Shown: positions 17,187-26,010, counted from the first letter of the stretch. The stretch is DNA of 64,000 nucleotides from Bradyrhizobium betae (GCF_004123905.1 NZ_MZXW01000007.1:1-64000); one strand, 5' to 3'. Notes: generated by a model not told the origin, from the sequence alone. Numbers and translations are program-made.

Positions 17187-17606
17187 ATGATCGATGCCAG
17201 ATGCAGTTGCGGTGCTGTTTCAATCTCGCTTCCTGAGCCGACCAAATTGGTTGCGGCCTGTCATTGTATCGATTGCCAGCGGCGCACCGGGGCGCCGTTC
17301 GGCGTCGGCGCTTTTTACCCGGTTGAGGCGGTGACGATCTCGGGAACGCCGAAGGAATACGTTCGTGCAGCCGAGAGCGGCGGCAAGGTCCGCTTCTATT
17401 TCTGCTCGGACTGCGGCTCGACGGTGTATTGGAAGGCCGACAATCTGCCGGCGATGGTCGGCGTTGCCGTTGGCGCGATCGCGGATCCGAATTTCCCGGC
17501 ACCGATCAAATCCGTCTTCGAGCAGTCGAAACATGCCTGGGTCGAGATCAACGCCGCCGGCGTCGAGCACCTTGAACAGGGCAGTGGGCGGAAGAGTTCG
17601 GGTTGA
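17187..17606 (+). CDS. GFA / CENP-V family zinc-binding protein
   Basis: The 139-residue protein has the zinc ligands of the glutathione-dependent formaldehyde-activating (GFA) fold: CSCG (Cys6, Cys8), CHCIDC (Cys25, Cys27, Cys30) and CSDC (Cys73, Cys76). The following GSTVYW segment is also typical. Members include S-(hydroxymethyl)glutathione synthase, but most have unknown roles. The ATG at 17187 is preferred because the purine-rich AAAGGGAG at 17171-17178 sits at proper distance; a GTG at 17178 would overlap it. The gene is followed by tRNA-Thr on the other strand. Confidence 0.9.
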   Translation: MIDARCSCGAVSISLPEPTKLVAACHCIDCQRRTGAPFGVGAFYPVEAVTISGTPKEYVRAAESGGKVRFYFCSDCGSTVYWKADNLPAMVGVAVGAIADPNFPAPIKSVFEQSKHAWVEINAAGVEHLEQGSGRKSSG

Positions 17607-17624
17607 AGGGCGCACATCGAGCGC

Positions 17625-17699
17625 TGGTGCCGGCTGAGGGGATTGAACCCCCGACCTTCGGTTTACAAAACCGCTGCTCTACCGCTGAGCTAAGCCGGC
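17625..17699 (-). tRNA. tRNA-Thr (anticodon UGU)
   Basis: Read on the minus strand, the 75-base gene has the acceptor stem GCCGGCT/AGCCGGC, D arm GCTC...GAGC, anticodon loop TTTGTAA giving UGU, T arm GGGGGTTCAATCCCCTC and an encoded CCA at 17625-17627. The outermost anticodon-stem pair is G/A, a mismatch that is tolerated. It decodes ACA and ACG threonine codons. Confidence 0.95.
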
Positions 17700-17889
17700 G
17701 ACGCCAGGAGACGGGCAAGGAACACGCAAGGAACAGGCAGGGGCGGCCTGCGCCGGGGCTGTCCGCCCGTGCGCGCCGCAATATCAGACTTGGGTGGAAA
17801 GTGCCAGAACCCGCGCAGGCGTTTTGCCGGCATGAAACAGGCGGCCCATGGGGCCGCCTGAAACCATTTCAAGGCGAGGGAAGAAGGTC

Positions 17890-18375
17890 TTATTGGCAGA
17901 GGTGTTGCCGGCCGTCTTCGCCCTTGATCCAGGTACCGGGCCGGCACACGATGCCGTTGCGGGCCGCATAGGTATCCCAGTTGCCGTACCAGCCCATTTC
18001 GCCGTATCGGCCGTTGTAGCCGCCGGAATTGTCATAGGCATAGGAATTGTCCCAGCCGCGGAACGGTGCCGACGCAACGGCGGCGGCGGTGCCGACCGCC
18101 GCGCCGGCGACTGCACCTGCGGTGTCGAGCGGCCAGAAGCCGGATTGCGTTCCATCATTCCGATTCACCCGCGGATTCACTTCGGCGCGGGCCATGTGCC
18201 GGCGGCGATAGGCGCGATCGGTGGTGGCATTGCCGGGGGCGAGATTCTGGCATTGGGGATCCTGGAACAGTCCCGTGCAGCGGCCTGAATTGTCGATTGT
18301 CGTTTGCGCGAAGGCCGGTGTGGCCAGCATGGACGCAACGATCGCGGCCAGGCCAAGAAGCTTTGGGCTCGTCAT
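17890..18375 (-). CDS. Exported Gly/Tyr/Asn-rich protein of unknown function
   Basis: The 161-residue protein has a signal peptide ending TPAFAQ, followed by a short cysteine-containing segment (GRCTGLFQDPQCQNLA), a hydrophobic Ala/Val stretch GAVAGAAVGTAAAVASAP near residue 95 and a C-terminal aromatic/Gly region with two cysteines (IVCRPG and HLCQ). The Ala/Gly stretch is a glycine-zipper-like motif seen in envelope proteins. No enzyme motif is visible. It probably resides in the periplasm or associates with the outer membrane. Confidence 0.75.
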   Translation of the reverse strand: MTSPKLLGLAAIVASMLATPAFAQTTIDNSGRCTGLFQDPQCQNLAPGNATTDRAYRRRHMARAEVNPRVNRNDGTQSGFWPLDTAGAVAGAAVGTAAAVASAPFRGWDNSYAYDNSGGYNGRYGEMGWYGNWDTYAARNGIVCRPGTWIKGEDGRQHLCQ

Positions 18376-18681
18376 GGCATTTTCTCCATGTTGTTGAGAC
18401 CTGTGCTAAGCGCGGCATCCGGCACTCGTTCCGCGGATTTCCGCAGGCGGGGTCACATCGACGTGAGCCCGCGCAGGATGTGCAATTTGTACCACGCAAC
18501 CTAGTGGGCTCCGGCAGGTGCGGTGGGCTCTTGTCACGTTAACGCTTGGCTAGCGTAGCCCGCGGCATTTGAGCCGCTATCGACCCTTGCCCGTTAGGCT
18601 TACCGGCATTTGGTGAGCTGGCTTTAACTCTCTCTGTGCCGCAATCGGTTAGGTTGTCGCCGGATTGAACGGAACCTCTTC
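18376..18681. other. Divergent intergenic region
   Basis: The region separates two divergent exported-protein genes (starts at 18375 and 18682). A GTTAAC element and a pyrimidine-rich stretch occur near 18538-18640. There is no ORF with coding character, no repeat and no RNA structure that stood out. Confidence 0.4.
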
Positions 18682-19167
18682 ATGCGCGCCGTGGCACTCG
18701 CTGCCGTCTTGATCGCACTGCCAGCGACGGCATTTGCCGGCGGCGGTTTCGATATCGTCGTGCCCGGCCGTCCCGGCGTGCCCATCATCATCAATGGCAT
18801 CGATGCGTCCTACAGCGTCGTCGAAGGTGTCTGGGGCCTCGGCAAGAACGTGCAGGTGCAGCCGACGATCTACGGCGGACGCTATATCGCCGAGCGGCAG
18901 CCCGACGACGTCGGCCATTATTATCCGACACTGGGCTTGCGGCCCGGCTACGGCCGGCTCGAAGTCGAGCCGCCCGCGAACCGCAAATTGCCAAAACCCG
19001 CCGAGAGCTATCACCAGAGCTGGGGCGCGCAATCGGCCCCGCTGCCGCCGCAGATGGACGTGCCGGTCGATCCGCCGCCGGTGATCCTGGCGCCGGAGAT
19101 CAATGTGAATCCGCAGCATCGTCGGCCGCGGCCGCGTGCAGAGGTGCCCGGCAAGCCGCCGGGGTAA
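18682..19167 (+). CDS. Exported proline-rich protein of unknown function
   Basis: The 161-residue product has a signal peptide (MRAVALAAVLIALPATAFAG). A short folded-looking segment GFDIVVPGRPGVPIIINGID follows, and then a Pro-rich tail (residues 95-161) ending in a basic PRPR stretch. Such tails often span the periplasm or contact the outer membrane. It lies 35 bases before the Tyr/Gly-rich gene on the same strand, so the two are probably cotranscribed. No family assignment is made. Confidence 0.75.
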   Translation: MRAVALAAVLIALPATAFAGGGFDIVVPGRPGVPIIINGIDASYSVVEGVWGLGKNVQVQPTIYGGRYIAERQPDDVGHYYPTLGLRPGYGRLEVEPPANRKLPKPAESYHQSWGAQSAPLPPQMDVPVDPPPVILAPEINVNPQHRRPRPRAEVPGKPPG

Positions 19168-19202
19168 GAAACGTCAAAAACGGAAATCAACAGGAGAGAG
19201 TA

Positions 19203-19736
19203 ATGCGTCAGATGATTTCGGGACTGGTCGCGGCAGCTGCCGTGATGTTCGTCGGGGCCGCGCCGGCCGCGGCTTGCGGCTTCAATCCGTGCCAGCCGGT
19301 TGCGCCGGTCTATTCCGGCTGCAACACCGGTTGCGGCGGTTATGGCTATGGCGCCTATGAGCGTCTCGCCGAGCCCACCACGCAGTACTATTACGTCAAC
19401 CAGGGCCCGACCTATACCGGCCCGGGCGCCTTCGCGCCGTATCCGACCTATCGTGAGGACGCGGTCGTTGCGCCTGCGAACTATGGCTACGGTCACGGTT
19501 ATGGCTACAGCAACGGTTATGGAAATGGCTACGGCTATCGCGCCGCCGCGGTCGAAGCGCCGGCTGCCTATCCCTATCGCCGCCCGTACTATCGTCCGTA
19601 TCGCTACGGCTACGGTCCGCGCGCCGGCTATCTGCCGCGCACCCACTACGGCTACGGCCCGCGCTACGGCTACGCCCGTCGTTACGCGCCGGCGCCGTAT
19701 TACGGCGGCCACCGCGTGCTGCGCCGCTATTACTGA
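19203..19736 (+). CDS. Exported Tyr/Gly-rich low-complexity protein
   Basis: The 177-residue protein begins MRQMISGLVAAAAVMFVGAA (signal peptide) after a strong AGGAGAG ribosome site. The mature N terminus contains a short cysteine cluster (CGFNPCQP and GCNTGCGG), then repeated YGYG, RYGY and HYGYGPRYGY units rich in Tyr, Gly, Arg and Pro. The composition suggests a disordered, possibly aggregating or cross-linked surface protein. A strong terminator follows at 19763. Function unknown. Confidence 0.8.
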   Translation: MRQMISGLVAAAAVMFVGAAPAAACGFNPCQPVAPVYSGCNTGCGGYGYGAYERLAEPTTQYYYVNQGPTYTGPGAFAPYPTYREDAVVAPANYGYGHGYGYSNGYGNGYGYRAAAVEAPAAYPYRRPYYRPYRYGYGPRAGYLPRTHYGYGPRYGYARRYAPAPYYGGHRVLRRYY

Positions 19737-19762
19737 TCTCTGATCGGTTGAGTTTTGCGAAG

Positions 19763-19796
19763 CGCCCGTCCGCATGATGCGGACGGGCGTTTTCTC
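19763..19796 (+). terminator. Strong intrinsic terminator
   Basis: CGCCCGTCCGCA at 19763-19774 pairs perfectly with TGCGGACGGGCG at 19778-19789 around three bases, followed by TTTTCTCTT. It ends the plus-strand Tyr/Gly-rich gene transcript and lies just beyond the convergent TrmH-family gene. Confidence 0.9.
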
Positions 19797-19799
19797 TTA

Positions 19800-20630
19800 T
19801 TACCGCTTCATCAGCCCGAGCCGGCTCGCGCCGACATAGAGCGAGAGCACGGCGGCGTTGGAGACGTTGAGGCTCTTGATCTCGCCGGGCATGTCGAGCC
19901 GCGCCACGACGCTGCAGGTCTCGCGCGTCAAACGCCGCAGCCCCGTGCCTTCCGCGCCCAGCACCAGCGCGAGCGGCTCGCGCAGCACGACATCCGAGAG
20001 GTCCTCGCTGCCTTCGCTGTCCAGCCCGACGGTCTGGAAGCCGAGCTCGTTCAGCGTGGTGAGCGCGCGGGCGAGGTTTTGCACGGTCACCATTGGCACC
20101 AGCTCCAGCGCGCCGGAGGCGGCCTTGGCCAGCACGCCGGTCGCTTCCGGACTGTGGCGCGCGGTGGTGACGATCGCCTTCACCGCGAACGCGGCTGCGG
20201 AGCGCAGGATGGCGCCGACATTGTGCGGATCGGTGATCTGGTCGAGCACCAGCACCATGCCTTCCTGCGCCAAATCCTCGATGTCGGGCGAGGGCAGGGG
20301 ATCGGCCTCGGCGAGCAGGCCCTGGTGCACGGCGTCGGGCGACAGCTGCCGGTCGATGTCCTGGGGCCGGACGATCTCGGGGACGACGCGGGTCTCGATG
20401 TTCTCGTCCGCAAGCCGCTTTGCGGCGTTCTCGGTCAGCGTCAGCTTGCGGATCTGGCGCTGCGGGTTGGCGAGCGCCATGGTCACGGTGTGCCAGCCAT
20501 AGAGGATGACCGGCCCGTCGGGGTGCGAATCGCGGTCGCGCCAGGCCGGCCGACCGGCCGATTTCCCTGTTCTGTTGAAGGGCTTAGCCCCGCCGCGGGG
20601 GCCCCTCGGGGCGAATTTTTTGTCCTTCAT
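19800..20630 (-). CDS. rlmB: TrmH-family rRNA 2'-O-methyltransferase (RlmB-like)
   Basis: The 276-residue product has an N-terminal basic tail, an L30e-like substrate-binding domain (GWHTVTMALANPQRQIRKL) and a C-terminal SPOUT knot methyltransferase. The three SPOUT motifs are LDQITDPHNVGAILRSAAAF, LALVLGAEGTGLRRLTRETC and MPGEIKSLNVSNAAVLSLY. RlmB methylates the 2'-O of G2251 in 23S rRNA; other TrmH-type enzymes act on different RNA sites, so the exact target is inferred. The ATG gives MKDKKFAPRG. Confidence 0.9.
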   Translation of the reverse strand: MKDKKFAPRGPRGGAKPFNRTGKSAGRPAWRDRDSHPDGPVILYGWHTVTMALANPQRQIRKLTLTENAAKRLADENIETRVVPEIVRPQDIDRQLSPDAVHQGLLAEADPLPSPDIEDLAQEGMVLVLDQITDPHNVGAILRSAAAFAVKAIVTTARHSPEATGVLAKAASGALELVPMVTVQNLARALTTLNELGFQTVGLDSEGSEDLSDVVLREPLALVLGAEGTGLRRLTRETCSVVARLDMPGEIKSLNVSNAAVLSLYVGASRLGLMKR

Positions 20631-20835
20631 GGCCTCGCTTGTGTCACGGGTCCCGGAATATGGCAATTTGGGCGCCCGGGAGGGTCATTTTAGCTGTTCG
20701 CCTCGGTTGACTTTGCCCCACCGCTTCGCCCATAACCGCGACCGGTCGCGTCCCCATCCGGGCCGTCGCGGCCTCATGTTCCATGGCCGTCTTCGGTCGC
20801 CGGCAAGGTCCGGCCCGATTGTGCTGCCGTCGAGC

Positions 20836-20921
20836 GGGGGAGTGTCCCGAGTGGCAAAGGGAGCTGACTGTAAATCAGCCGTCTTATGACTTCGAAGGTT
20901 CGAGTCCTTCTTCCCCCACCA
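20836..20921 (+). tRNA. tRNA-Tyr (anticodon GUA)
   Basis: The 86-base gene has the long variable arm of a class II tRNA, acceptor stem GGGGGAG/TTCCCCC, anticodon stem GCTGA/TCAGC with loop CTGTAAA (GUA), T arm AAGGTTCGAGTCCTT and an encoded CCA at 20919-20921. It decodes tyrosine codons. A short perfect hairpin (GCTCGC-TTC-GCGAGC) follows at 20928-20942. Confidence 0.96.
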
Positions 20922-21256
20922 TCCTTCGCTCGCTTCGCGAGCTACGGCCGGGCAAGCCGGCCAAGATAGCGGCCACGCGAAGCTAGCCAAGACTTGTAAC
21001 TCAAGGCTGCCACTAGCCCGCAGGGCGTCGGCGGGCACTTCTAGCGAACGATCCTCGCAGCGAACGATCCTCGCATCCCCACATTGTCATCGCTCTGCAC
21101 GCGCATGAATTTGATTGCGCAGCATGCTGATCGCTATCACCGGCGCGATGTATCGCTGTGCTCCGGACGTATTACGTCCGGGAACAGTGAAATAGATCAC
21201 CATCATTCTTCCAATACCGTTGCTACAAGCATGCAGTTTCACAGGGAGCGACAGCG
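20922..21256. other. Intergenic region with tandem duplication and palindrome
   Basis: AGCGAACGATCCTCGC at 21043-21058 is repeated exactly at 21059-21074. CCGGACGTA at 21163-21171 and TACGTCCGG at 21173-21181 form a perfect palindrome around one base, about 75 bases upstream of the next gene, a plausible operator. No integrase or tRNA-fragment repeat suggests an attachment site. No gene is seen. Confidence 0.6.
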
Positions 21257-22510
21257 ATGAAAATTCGCGGCGGTTTTCTCGGATTTGTCTTTTGCTTCAT
21301 TTGCGGCTCTCTGACCGGCGGCCTCGCCCAGGCGCAGACACCACCGGCGGCGCAAGCGCCTCCCGCCGCAGCAAGCCCGCCGCCGCCACCGACGCCTGTC
21401 CCGTTCGAGGCCGCGCTGCTGAAGGCCGCGAACGATCTCTTCTCCAAGGCCAATCTCAAGGACGCACCTGACAAGGTGACGCTGGTGATCGATCCCCTGA
21501 TTGACGGCGTCACCGGCGCGCAGTCCAAGGCGACCCATCTGGAAGAGAAACGCATCACCGATCTCGTGAGGAGCAGCTATCCGCGCTTCCAGGTCGCGCG
21601 TTTCTCCTCCGACAGCGTCGCCAAGGCGCCGGTCGTGCTGATCGGCACCTTCACCGCGGTCAACAATGCCGGCGTCGCCGGCGGGGCGAAGGATGCCTAC
21701 CGCATCTGCCTCGCGCTCGCCGACATGAAGACCAAGACCATCATCTCCAAGGGCGTCGCGCGCGCATTGCCCGAAGGCATCGACCCGACACCGGCGGCGT
21801 TCTTCAACGACAGCCCGGTCTTCGCCAAGGATGCCTCGACCGACAGCTACATCAAGACCTGCCAGGGCACCAAGGTCGGCGACAATGTCGATCAGGCCTA
21901 TGCCGACCGCATCGTGGTGGCCTCGCTGGTCAATGACGGCATCGAGGCCTACGATGCGGGCCGCTACCGCGACGCGCTCGACGTGTACCAGAGCGCGCTG
22001 AAGACACCGGGCGGCCAGCAGCTGCGCGTCTACAACGGCATCTATCTCGCCAATGCCAAGCTGCATCGCACCCGCGCCGCGATGGATGCTTTCGGCAAGG
22101 TGGTCGATTACGGCCTTTCGAGCGACAAGCTCGCGGTCAAATTCCTGTTCAAGCCGGGCTCGACCCTGTTTATCAACGATCGCAGCATGCGCGCGCCCTA
22201 CGATGCGTGGCTGGAGAAGATCGCAGAGCGTACCGCGGCCAGGCAGGGATGCCTCGAAGTGGTCGGCCATACCAGCGCCACCGGCCTGCCGGCGGTGAAC
22301 GATCGCCTGTCGGCGCTGCGAGCCGACTACGTCAAGGACCGGCTCGAGGACAATGAGAAGTCGCTGCGCACCCGGCTCATCGCAAGCGGCAAGGGCTCGC
22401 GCGAGATGATCGTGGGCACCGGCCGGGACGATGCCAGCGATGCGCTCGACCGGCGCGTCGAGTTCAAGGTCTCGCCCTGCGGCGGTGTGCCCGGGGGACG
22501 CTCGACCTGA
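21257..22510 (+). CDS. Exported protein with C-terminal OmpA-like domain
   Basis: The 417-residue protein has a signal peptide ending GLAQAQ, then a Pro/Ala linker. A central region (about residues 50-290) follows, with a beta-rich part and a TPR-like helical segment (RYRDALDVYQSALKTPGG). The C-terminal OmpA-like domain (about residues 290-410) shows FLFKPGSTLFI, the VVGHTSATGLPAVNDRLS motif and the final GRDDASDALDRRVEFKV. The domain normally binds peptidoglycan and anchors envelope proteins. The upstream TPR region suggests a partner-binding adaptor. A strong terminator follows. Confidence 0.88.
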   Translation: MKIRGGFLGFVFCFICGSLTGGLAQAQTPPAAQAPPAAASPPPPPTPVPFEAALLKAANDLFSKANLKDAPDKVTLVIDPLIDGVTGAQSKATHLEEKRITDLVRSSYPRFQVARFSSDSVAKAPVVLIGTFTAVNNAGVAGGAKDAYRICLALADMKTKTIISKGVARALPEGIDPTPAAFFNDSPVFAKDASTDSYIKTCQGTKVGDNVDQAYADRIVVASLVNDGIEAYDAGRYRDALDVYQSALKTPGGQQLRVYNGIYLANAKLHRTRAAMDAFGKVVDYGLSSDKLAVKFLFKPGSTLFINDRSMRAPYDAWLEKIAERTAARQGCLEVVGHTSATGLPAVNDRLSALRADYVKDRLEDNEKSLRTRLIASGKGSREMIVGTGRDDASDALDRRVEFKVSPCGGVPGGRST

Positions 22511-22532
22511 TCTGACCCGCCAGTCGTCAGAG

Positions 22533-22563
22533 ATCCCGGCTCCATCGCGAGCCGGGATTTTTC
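22533..22563. terminator. Intrinsic terminator between convergent genes
   Basis: ATCCCGGCTC at 22533-22542 pairs with GAGCCGGGAT at 22549-22558, followed by a run of five T bases on the plus strand. It ends the OmpA-domain gene and can also serve the convergent caspase-like gene. Confidence 0.9.
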
Positions 22564-22566
22564 GTT

Positions 22567-24864
22567 TCAATGCACGAGCGTGCGCGCGACGCGGAAGCCG
22601 ATGTCGTCGTGATGCGCGTCGGGACCGGCCTTGGCGCGGATCGCCGGCCGCAGTGAGGACGCCGCCGAAAACCAGTCACCGCCGCGCAGCGTTCGTGCCG
22701 CGCAGTCTGCTTGCGACCGCGCAGCGCTGTCCGCGCCCGCACCGCGATAATCGTCGGCGAAACAGTCCGCAGTCCATTCCCAGACGTTTCCGATCAGATC
22801 GGCAAGGCCAAAAGCATTGGCCTTGAGCGAGCCGACCGGCGCGGTGAAGGGATAGCCGTCGCTGCACGCCATGTAGGGCGCATCCTGCGGCAGGCCGGCA
22901 TTCCGCGCGGCCTGGTCGGCACCGTTGACGAAGCGGCAGAGATCGGCGGCATTGTCGGTGAAGGTATAGGGCAGGGTGCTGCCGGCGCGCGCGGCATATT
23001 CGAACTCGGCCTCCGACAGCAGTCGATAGGGCTTGCCAGTTGTTTTCGACAGCCAGTCGACATAGGCCTGCGCGTCGGTCCAGCTGATGCAGACGGCGGG
23101 ATGATTGCCTTCCTGCGCGTAGCCCGGCATCAGAAAAGAGCGGTTCTCGCGCTCCTTCGGCACATTCTGTTCGAAGGTGAAGCAGCGGTCGCCGGCCTTG
23201 TAGCCCGAGGCGGCAACGAAGGCTGCGAACTGATCGCGCGTCACCTCGAAGCGGCCGACCGCGAGGGGCTCCCTGACCACGACCTTGTGCTGCGGCGATT
23301 CATTGGCGGCCGCAAGGCCATTGCCGATCTCGCCGGCAGACGAGCCCATCAAGAATTCGCCTGCGGCAACGACCACCATCTCGGGACAGTTCTGGCACTC
23401 CCGAAAGCTCTGCTTCGGTTTCAGGCTGCACTCTTCCGGCAGCGACAGGGCTTTTGCGGCGTCCAGCGACAACGCGGCAGCCTGCGGCTCCGTGCCGGCA
23501 CAGCCGCCTTGCGCGCGGGGCTGGGCCTTGCCGATATCAGGGGCGGGCCTGACCTCGTGAGGCACGATCGCCGCCAATTGCTGCCCCGGGGCCGGCTGCG
23601 CCGCCTTTGCCCGCGCAGCTTCCGCAGCTTTTGCTTCTTCGGCCGCTTTCGCGATCCTGGCCTCTTCCGCGGCCCTCGCGGCTCTGGCTTGTTCGGCCGC
23701 TCGCGCGGCCCTGGCTTCTTCCGCGGCCTTCGCAAGCCTGGCCTGTTCGGCCGCCTTCGCGGCTCTGGCCTCTTCGGCTGCCTTCGCCATCCTCGCGTCT
23801 TCAGCAGCTTTCGCAGCCCTGGCGTCTTCGGCAGCCTTTATTTTCGAAGCCGCGATCCGAGCGTCCTCAGCCGCTTTGGCGTCGTCGATGGCCTTCTTCT
23901 CCGCGGCAACGCGGCTCTGCTCGGCGTCCCTTGCCGCGATCAGCTTGTCGCGCTGGGCGCGGGCGAGGTCGCTGTAGAAGCCGGCCGGATATTTGGCGAG
24001 AAAGGAATCCCAGGCTGCGACAACGTTGATCTGCGAGGTGAGCTGGTAATCGTCACGCGCCGCCAGCGCCGGGTCGACCTTCGGGGCGGGCGGCACCGGC
24101 ACCAGGGCCACGTCATCGCCGCCGAGCGAGCCGTAGATGAACGGCTCCTGCTTGTAATTCGTCACCTTGAGGACATCGTCGCGCACGAAGCCGAAGGCTT
24201 TTCGGACATCGAGGCCGGGGACCGGCAGATGTTTGACCAGCGCCGTGGTGAAAGGGCTGTTCCTGCTGTCGCCGTCGTCGGCGGTCGAGCCGGCCTTGGC
24301 CGCGAAGGCGACCAGCGTGTTCGGACTGTTTGGCTCGACCATCACCAGCCCGCGCTGGAGCGAGCGCGAGGCAACCGGGCGCTTCAGGCGTTTGGCGAAC
24401 GGATTGTCACGGCAGGCATCCAGGATGACCATCCGCAACCGCTTCGCCGGCTCGACCACGGCCAGAAGGCGATCCAGCGGGATCGCTTCGTCATAGGCGT
24501 CGATGTCGCGCTCGAGGACGGCGTCGACCGGAACCAGATAGTTGCTGCCGTCGATCTCGAGACCGTGGCCGGCGTAATAGATGATGGCGAGGTCGGCATC
24601 GCGCACCGCGTCGACGAAATCGCGCAGCGCGCGGCGCATCTCGGCGGCCTTGAGGTCGAGCTTGAGCGTCACCGCTTCGAAGCCCGCCTTCCGAAACATC
24701 TCCGCCATCGCGGTGGCGTCGTTGATGGGATTCGGCAGTTGCGGAACCCGCTCATAGGCGGAGTTGCCAATCACCAGCGCAATCCGCCGGTCGGCGAAAG
24801 CGGGTTCGCAGAACAGGCAGACTGCGGAAACGACAAACAGGATCGCTGAGACGACACGCATCAT
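22567..24864 (-). CDS. Caspase-like peptidase fused to coiled coil and SUMF1 domain
   Basis: The product is about 765 residues with an export signal (MMRVVSAILFVVSAVCLFCE). A caspase-like (C14 metacaspase) domain spans residues 26-250 with the catalytic dyad His100 in YYAGHGLEI and Cys151 in ILDACRDNPF. Residues about 335-460 form a repetitive Ala/Glu/Lys helix (AAEEARAAKAAEQARLAKAA), probably a coiled coil. The C terminus (about 505-765) is a formylglycine-generating-enzyme/SUMF1-type domain with GEFLMGSS, ISWTDAQAYVDWL, GNVWEWTADCF and a terminal GFRVAR. Whether the SUMF1 fold is catalytic or a binding module is unknown. ATG 24861 and 24864 are both possible starts; GGAAGG lies nearby. Confidence 0.9.
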   Translation of the reverse strand: MMRVVSAILFVVSAVCLFCEPAFADRRIALVIGNSAYERVPQLPNPINDATAMAEMFRKAGFEAVTLKLDLKAAEMRRALRDFVDAVRDADLAIIYYAGHGLEIDGSNYLVPVDAVLERDIDAYDEAIPLDRLLAVVEPAKRLRMVILDACRDNPFAKRLKRPVASRSLQRGLVMVEPNSPNTLVAFAAKAGSTADDGDSRNSPFTTALVKHLPVPGLDVRKAFGFVRDDVLKVTNYKQEPFIYGSLGGDDVALVPVPPAPKVDPALAARDDYQLTSQINVVAAWDSFLAKYPAGFYSDLARAQRDKLIAARDAEQSRVAAEKKAIDDAKAAEDARIAASKIKAAEDARAAKAAEDARMAKAAEEARAAKAAEQARLAKAAEEARAARAAEQARAARAAEEARIAKAAEEAKAAEAARAKAAQPAPGQQLAAIVPHEVRPAPDIGKAQPRAQGGCAGTEPQAAALSLDAAKALSLPEECSLKPKQSFRECQNCPEMVVVAAGEFLMGSSAGEIGNGLAAANESPQHKVVVREPLAVGRFEVTRDQFAAFVAASGYKAGDRCFTFEQNVPKERENRSFLMPGYAQEGNHPAVCISWTDAQAYVDWLSKTTGKPYRLLSEAEFEYAARAGSTLPYTFTDNAADLCRFVNGADQAARNAGLPQDAPYMACSDGYPFTAPVGSLKANAFGLADLIGNVWEWTADCFADDYRGAGADSAARSQADCAARTLRGGDWFSAASSLRPAIRAKAGPDAHHDDIGFRVARTLVH

Positions 24865-24978
24865 GCCTTCCAGCATATTCGCAAATGACGGTACAGAACA
24901 CCTTGTCGGATCGCGATCTGTGATCCCGCTCACAGTCAGCGGAAGAATCCGCCGTTTGCGGATACTCGATGGTTGACG

Positions 24979-26010
24979 TTACCCCATCATCTCCCGCACC
25001 AGCGGCACCACCTTGCGGCCATAGAGCTCGATGCTCTTCATCAGCTTCTCATGCGGCAGGGGGCCGGCCGAATATTTCAGCTGGAAGCGCGAAATGCCAA
25101 GCGCCTTCGCGGTCGCCGCGATCTTGCGCGCCACCGTTTCCGGCGAGCCGACATAGAGCGAGCCGTGCTCGGCCTCGTTGACGAACTCGTCGCGGCCCAT
25201 CGGCGGCCAGCCGCGCTCCTTGCCGATGCGGTCGCGCATGGCCTTGTAGTCGGGCCACAGCTCTTCGCGCGCCTGTTCATCGGTCTCGGCGACGTAGCCG
25301 GGCGAGTGCACGCCGATTGGCTGCGCCGGGCGGCCGAACTCCCTGAAGGCGCGGTGATAGAGATCGACGAAAGGAGCAAAGCGCGCGGGATCGCCGCCGA
25401 TGATCGCGAGCATCAAAGGCAGGTCGTAATGCGCGGCGCGCACCACCGATTGCGGGCTGCCGCCGACGCCGATCCAGGTTTTCAGCTGACCGTTCTCGAC
25501 TGGGGGATAGACGAGTTGGTCCTTCAGTGGTGGGCGCAGCTTGCCTTCCCACGTCACCGGCTTCTGCGACAGCAGGGCTGCGAACAGGTCGAGCTTCTCC
25601 TCGAACAGCGCCTCGTAGGCGCGCAGGTCAAAACCGAACAGCGGAAAGGATTCGGTGAACGAGCCGCGGCCGAGGATCACCTCGGCGCGGCCGTTGGAGA
25701 GCGCATCGAGCGTGGCGAAGCGCTGGAACACGCGGATCGGGTCGTCCGAGCTCAGCACGGTCACGGCCGAGCCGAGATGGATGCGTTTCGTCCGCGCCGC
25801 GATGGCCGCGAGCACGGTCTCGGGCGAGGAGATCGCAAAATCTGAACGGTGGTGTTCGCCGAGGCCAATGAAGTCGAGGCCGATCTCGTCGGCCAGCACG
25901 GCTTCCGCGACGACGTTGCGGATCACCTGCGCATGGGGAAGCATGGCGCCCCTCGCATCCTTCGTTACGTCGCCAAAAGTATCCAGTCCGAATTCAAGCG
26001 GTGCGGTCAT
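24979..26010 (-). CDS. LLM-class flavin-dependent oxidoreductase
   Basis: The 343-residue product belongs to the luciferase-like monooxygenase superfamily, which uses reduced flavin to oxidise small substrates. Features include the N-terminal strand FGLDTFGDV, the region DFIGLGEHHRSDFAISSPET, the core AARTKRIHLGSAVTVLSSDD and LDALSNGRAEVILGRGSF. The start MTAPLEFGL matches family length. It lies 97 bases downstream of the second peptidoglycan-hydrolase gene on the same strand; a shared transcript is possible, but no functional link is evident. The substrate is unknown. Confidence 0.9.
   Translation of the reverse strand: MTAPLEFGLDTFGDVTKDARGAMLPHAQVIRNVVAEAVLADEIGLDFIGLGEHHRSDFAISSPETVLAAIAARTKRIHLGSAVTVLSSDDPIRVFQRFATLDALSNGRAEVILGRGSFTESFPLFGFDLRAYEALFEEKLDLFAALLSQKPVTWEGKLRPPLKDQLVYPPVENGQLKTWIGVGGSPQSVVRAAHYDLPLMLAIIGGDPARFAPFVDLYHRAFREFGRPAQPIGVHSPGYVAETDEQAREELWPDYKAMRDRIGKERGWPPMGRDEFVNEAEHGSLYVGSPETVARKIAATAKALGISRFQLKYSAGPLPHEKLMKSIELYGRKVVPLVREMMG

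Noticed and set aside
20836..21256. tRNA-Tyr as an integration site for a mobile element
   Set aside because: No integrase and no repeat of the tRNA 3' end were found in this window.
23590..23880. Periodic repeats that could look like a CRISPR array
   Set aside because: The period follows codons of the coiled-coil linker, the units are short and there are no unique spacers.
22711..24849. Plus-strand frame opposite the caspase-like gene, with Gly/Arg/Leu repeats
   Set aside because: The repeats are the antisense reflection of the Ala/Glu-rich coiled coil.
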